The notes beneath the pieces are model-generated. The model did no database searches. It saw only the letters and a list, made by a program, of their open reading frames with translations, and was not told the origin of the DNA. DNA of 6,897 nucleotides from WHSV01 sp050693935 (GTDB taxonomy: Bacteria > Actinomycetota > CADDZG01 > WHSQ01), in assembly GCA_050693935.1 (NCBI GenBank), contig JBOGWU010000234.1, positions 1 to 6,897 of the forward strand. The letters run 5' to 3'. Below, one piece after another: positions 6,445 through 6,897 of this stretch. Made by a program: the position numbers and the translations under genes. Each line of letters begins with the position of its first letter. Within the stretch, counting starts at the first letter, position 1.

Positions 6445-6897
6445 TCAGCCAGCGGGCACCACCTGGGTTCCGGCCGTTCCGTCGACGATCCCTTCGATCT
6501 GATCGAGAGCTCCGATGGCCGCGCGCATCCCGGTGCGCTCGACGAATCGCATCGCCGCCATGGCTTTCGGCCCCATGGACCCGGCGGCCAGCTGAAGCTC
6601 TCTCAGTTCGTCCGGTGTGACCCGGCCGAGCCGGCGCTGATCGGGCGTGCTCCAGTCGGTGTAGACGCCGTCGACGTCGGTGGCCATGACGTAGAGGTCG
6701 GCGTCGATCTCACGGGCCAGCAGCTCGCTTGCGAGGTACTTGTCGATGACGGCCTCGACTCCGACGATTGTCCGGTTGCCGTTCGACTCGTACATCGTCG
6801 GGACACCTCCACCTCCGCCACAGATCACCACGACGTCCTTTTCGATCAGCCACTGGATCGGACGGATCTCGAAGATGCGTTTGGGTTCGGGGGAGGG
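6445..6897 (-). CDS. arcC: Carbamate kinase, C-terminal half (5' end beyond window)
   Basis: This is the last enzyme of the ADI pathway (EC 2.7.2.2): carbamoyl phosphate + ADP gives ATP + carbamate, which decays to ammonia and CO2. It belongs to the amino acid kinase fold. The frame is open to the right edge, giving 150 visible residues of an expected 310 or so; the GTG at 6831 is internal. Visible residues carry PSPEPKRIFE (1-10, the family's SPxPxxIxE), VVICGGGGGVP (23-33), VGVEAVIDK (45-53), ADLYVMATDVDGVYTDW (66-82, nucleotide-site strand), GSMGPK (106-111) and a terminal GTAGTQV (140-146). Position 54 is Tyr in DKY, where the family normally has DKD. The segment before GSMGPK looks a few residues shorter than in the Enterococcus enzyme. 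It heads the visible part of the operon, so the promoter and any further arc genes upstream are out of view. Confidence 0.93.
   Translation of the reverse strand, partial: PSPEPKRIFEIRPIQWLIEKDVVVICGGGGGVPTMYESNGNRTIVGVEAVIDKYLASELLAREIDADLYVMATDVDGVYTDWSTPDQRRLGRVTPDELRELQLAAGSMGPKAMAAMRFVERTGMRAAIGALDQIEGIVDGTAGTQVVPAG

Noticed and set aside
6063..6620. A 185-codon plus-strand open frame opposite arcA and the arcC end
   Set aside because: It crosses two well-supported genes on the other strand and has no recognisable protein features.
6829..6831. GTG at 6831 as the start of carbamate kinase
   Set aside because: Upstream codons in the same frame encode PSPEPKRIFE and WLIEKD, conserved carbamate kinase sequence, and run to the window edge.
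1..6897. Mobile elements, CRISPR, tRNA/rRNA or phage-related content
   Set aside because: No transposase or integrase motifs, regularly spaced repeats or RNA-gene signatures were seen; the window is nearly all metabolic and transport coding sequence.

Overview
This is a GC-rich, gene-dense bacterial chromosome segment with almost no non-coding DNA. No RNA gene, insertion sequence, CRISPR array or sizeable repeat is visible. GC-rich codon use, Shine-Dalgarno-led GTG/ATG starts and tightly packed genes would fit a high-GC lineage such as Actinomycetota or Chloroflexota. The sequence alone does not settle the taxon, and this assignment is a guess.

Layout: the left edge (1-1023, + strand) holds most of an AI-2E/PerM-family membrane protein whose N-terminus lies outside the window. 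From 1057 to the right edge, everything is one minus-strand gene train. In transcription order it is: carbamate kinase (arcC, 5' end cut off by the window edge), arginine deiminase (arcA), an unrecognised 47-residue single-span membrane protein too short for routine gene calling, an NhaC-family antiporter, a YfcC/ArcD-like transporter, and a PPK2-family polyphosphate kinase. The arcC-arcA gap is 25 nt and the arcA-small gene gap is 9 nt. The next junctions are TGATG (overlap), 1 nt, and ATGA (overlap), so this is very probably one polycistronic unit with translational coupling. Its promoter lies to the right, outside the window.

How the genes may work together: arginine deiminase converts arginine to citrulline and ammonia. 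An ornithine carbamoyltransferase, not present here, would release carbamoyl phosphate from citrulline. Carbamate kinase uses that to make ATP from ADP. The YfcC-like protein is the leading candidate for arginine/ornithine exchange. The NhaC protein is either a second amino-acid antiporter or a Na+/H+ exchanger handling pH and sodium. The unusual parts are the PPK2 gene coupled to the end of the unit, which suggests a link between arginine-derived ATP and polyphosphate, and the small membrane protein coupled to nhaC, which may be a transporter accessory subunit. Both functional links are inference from gene arrangement.
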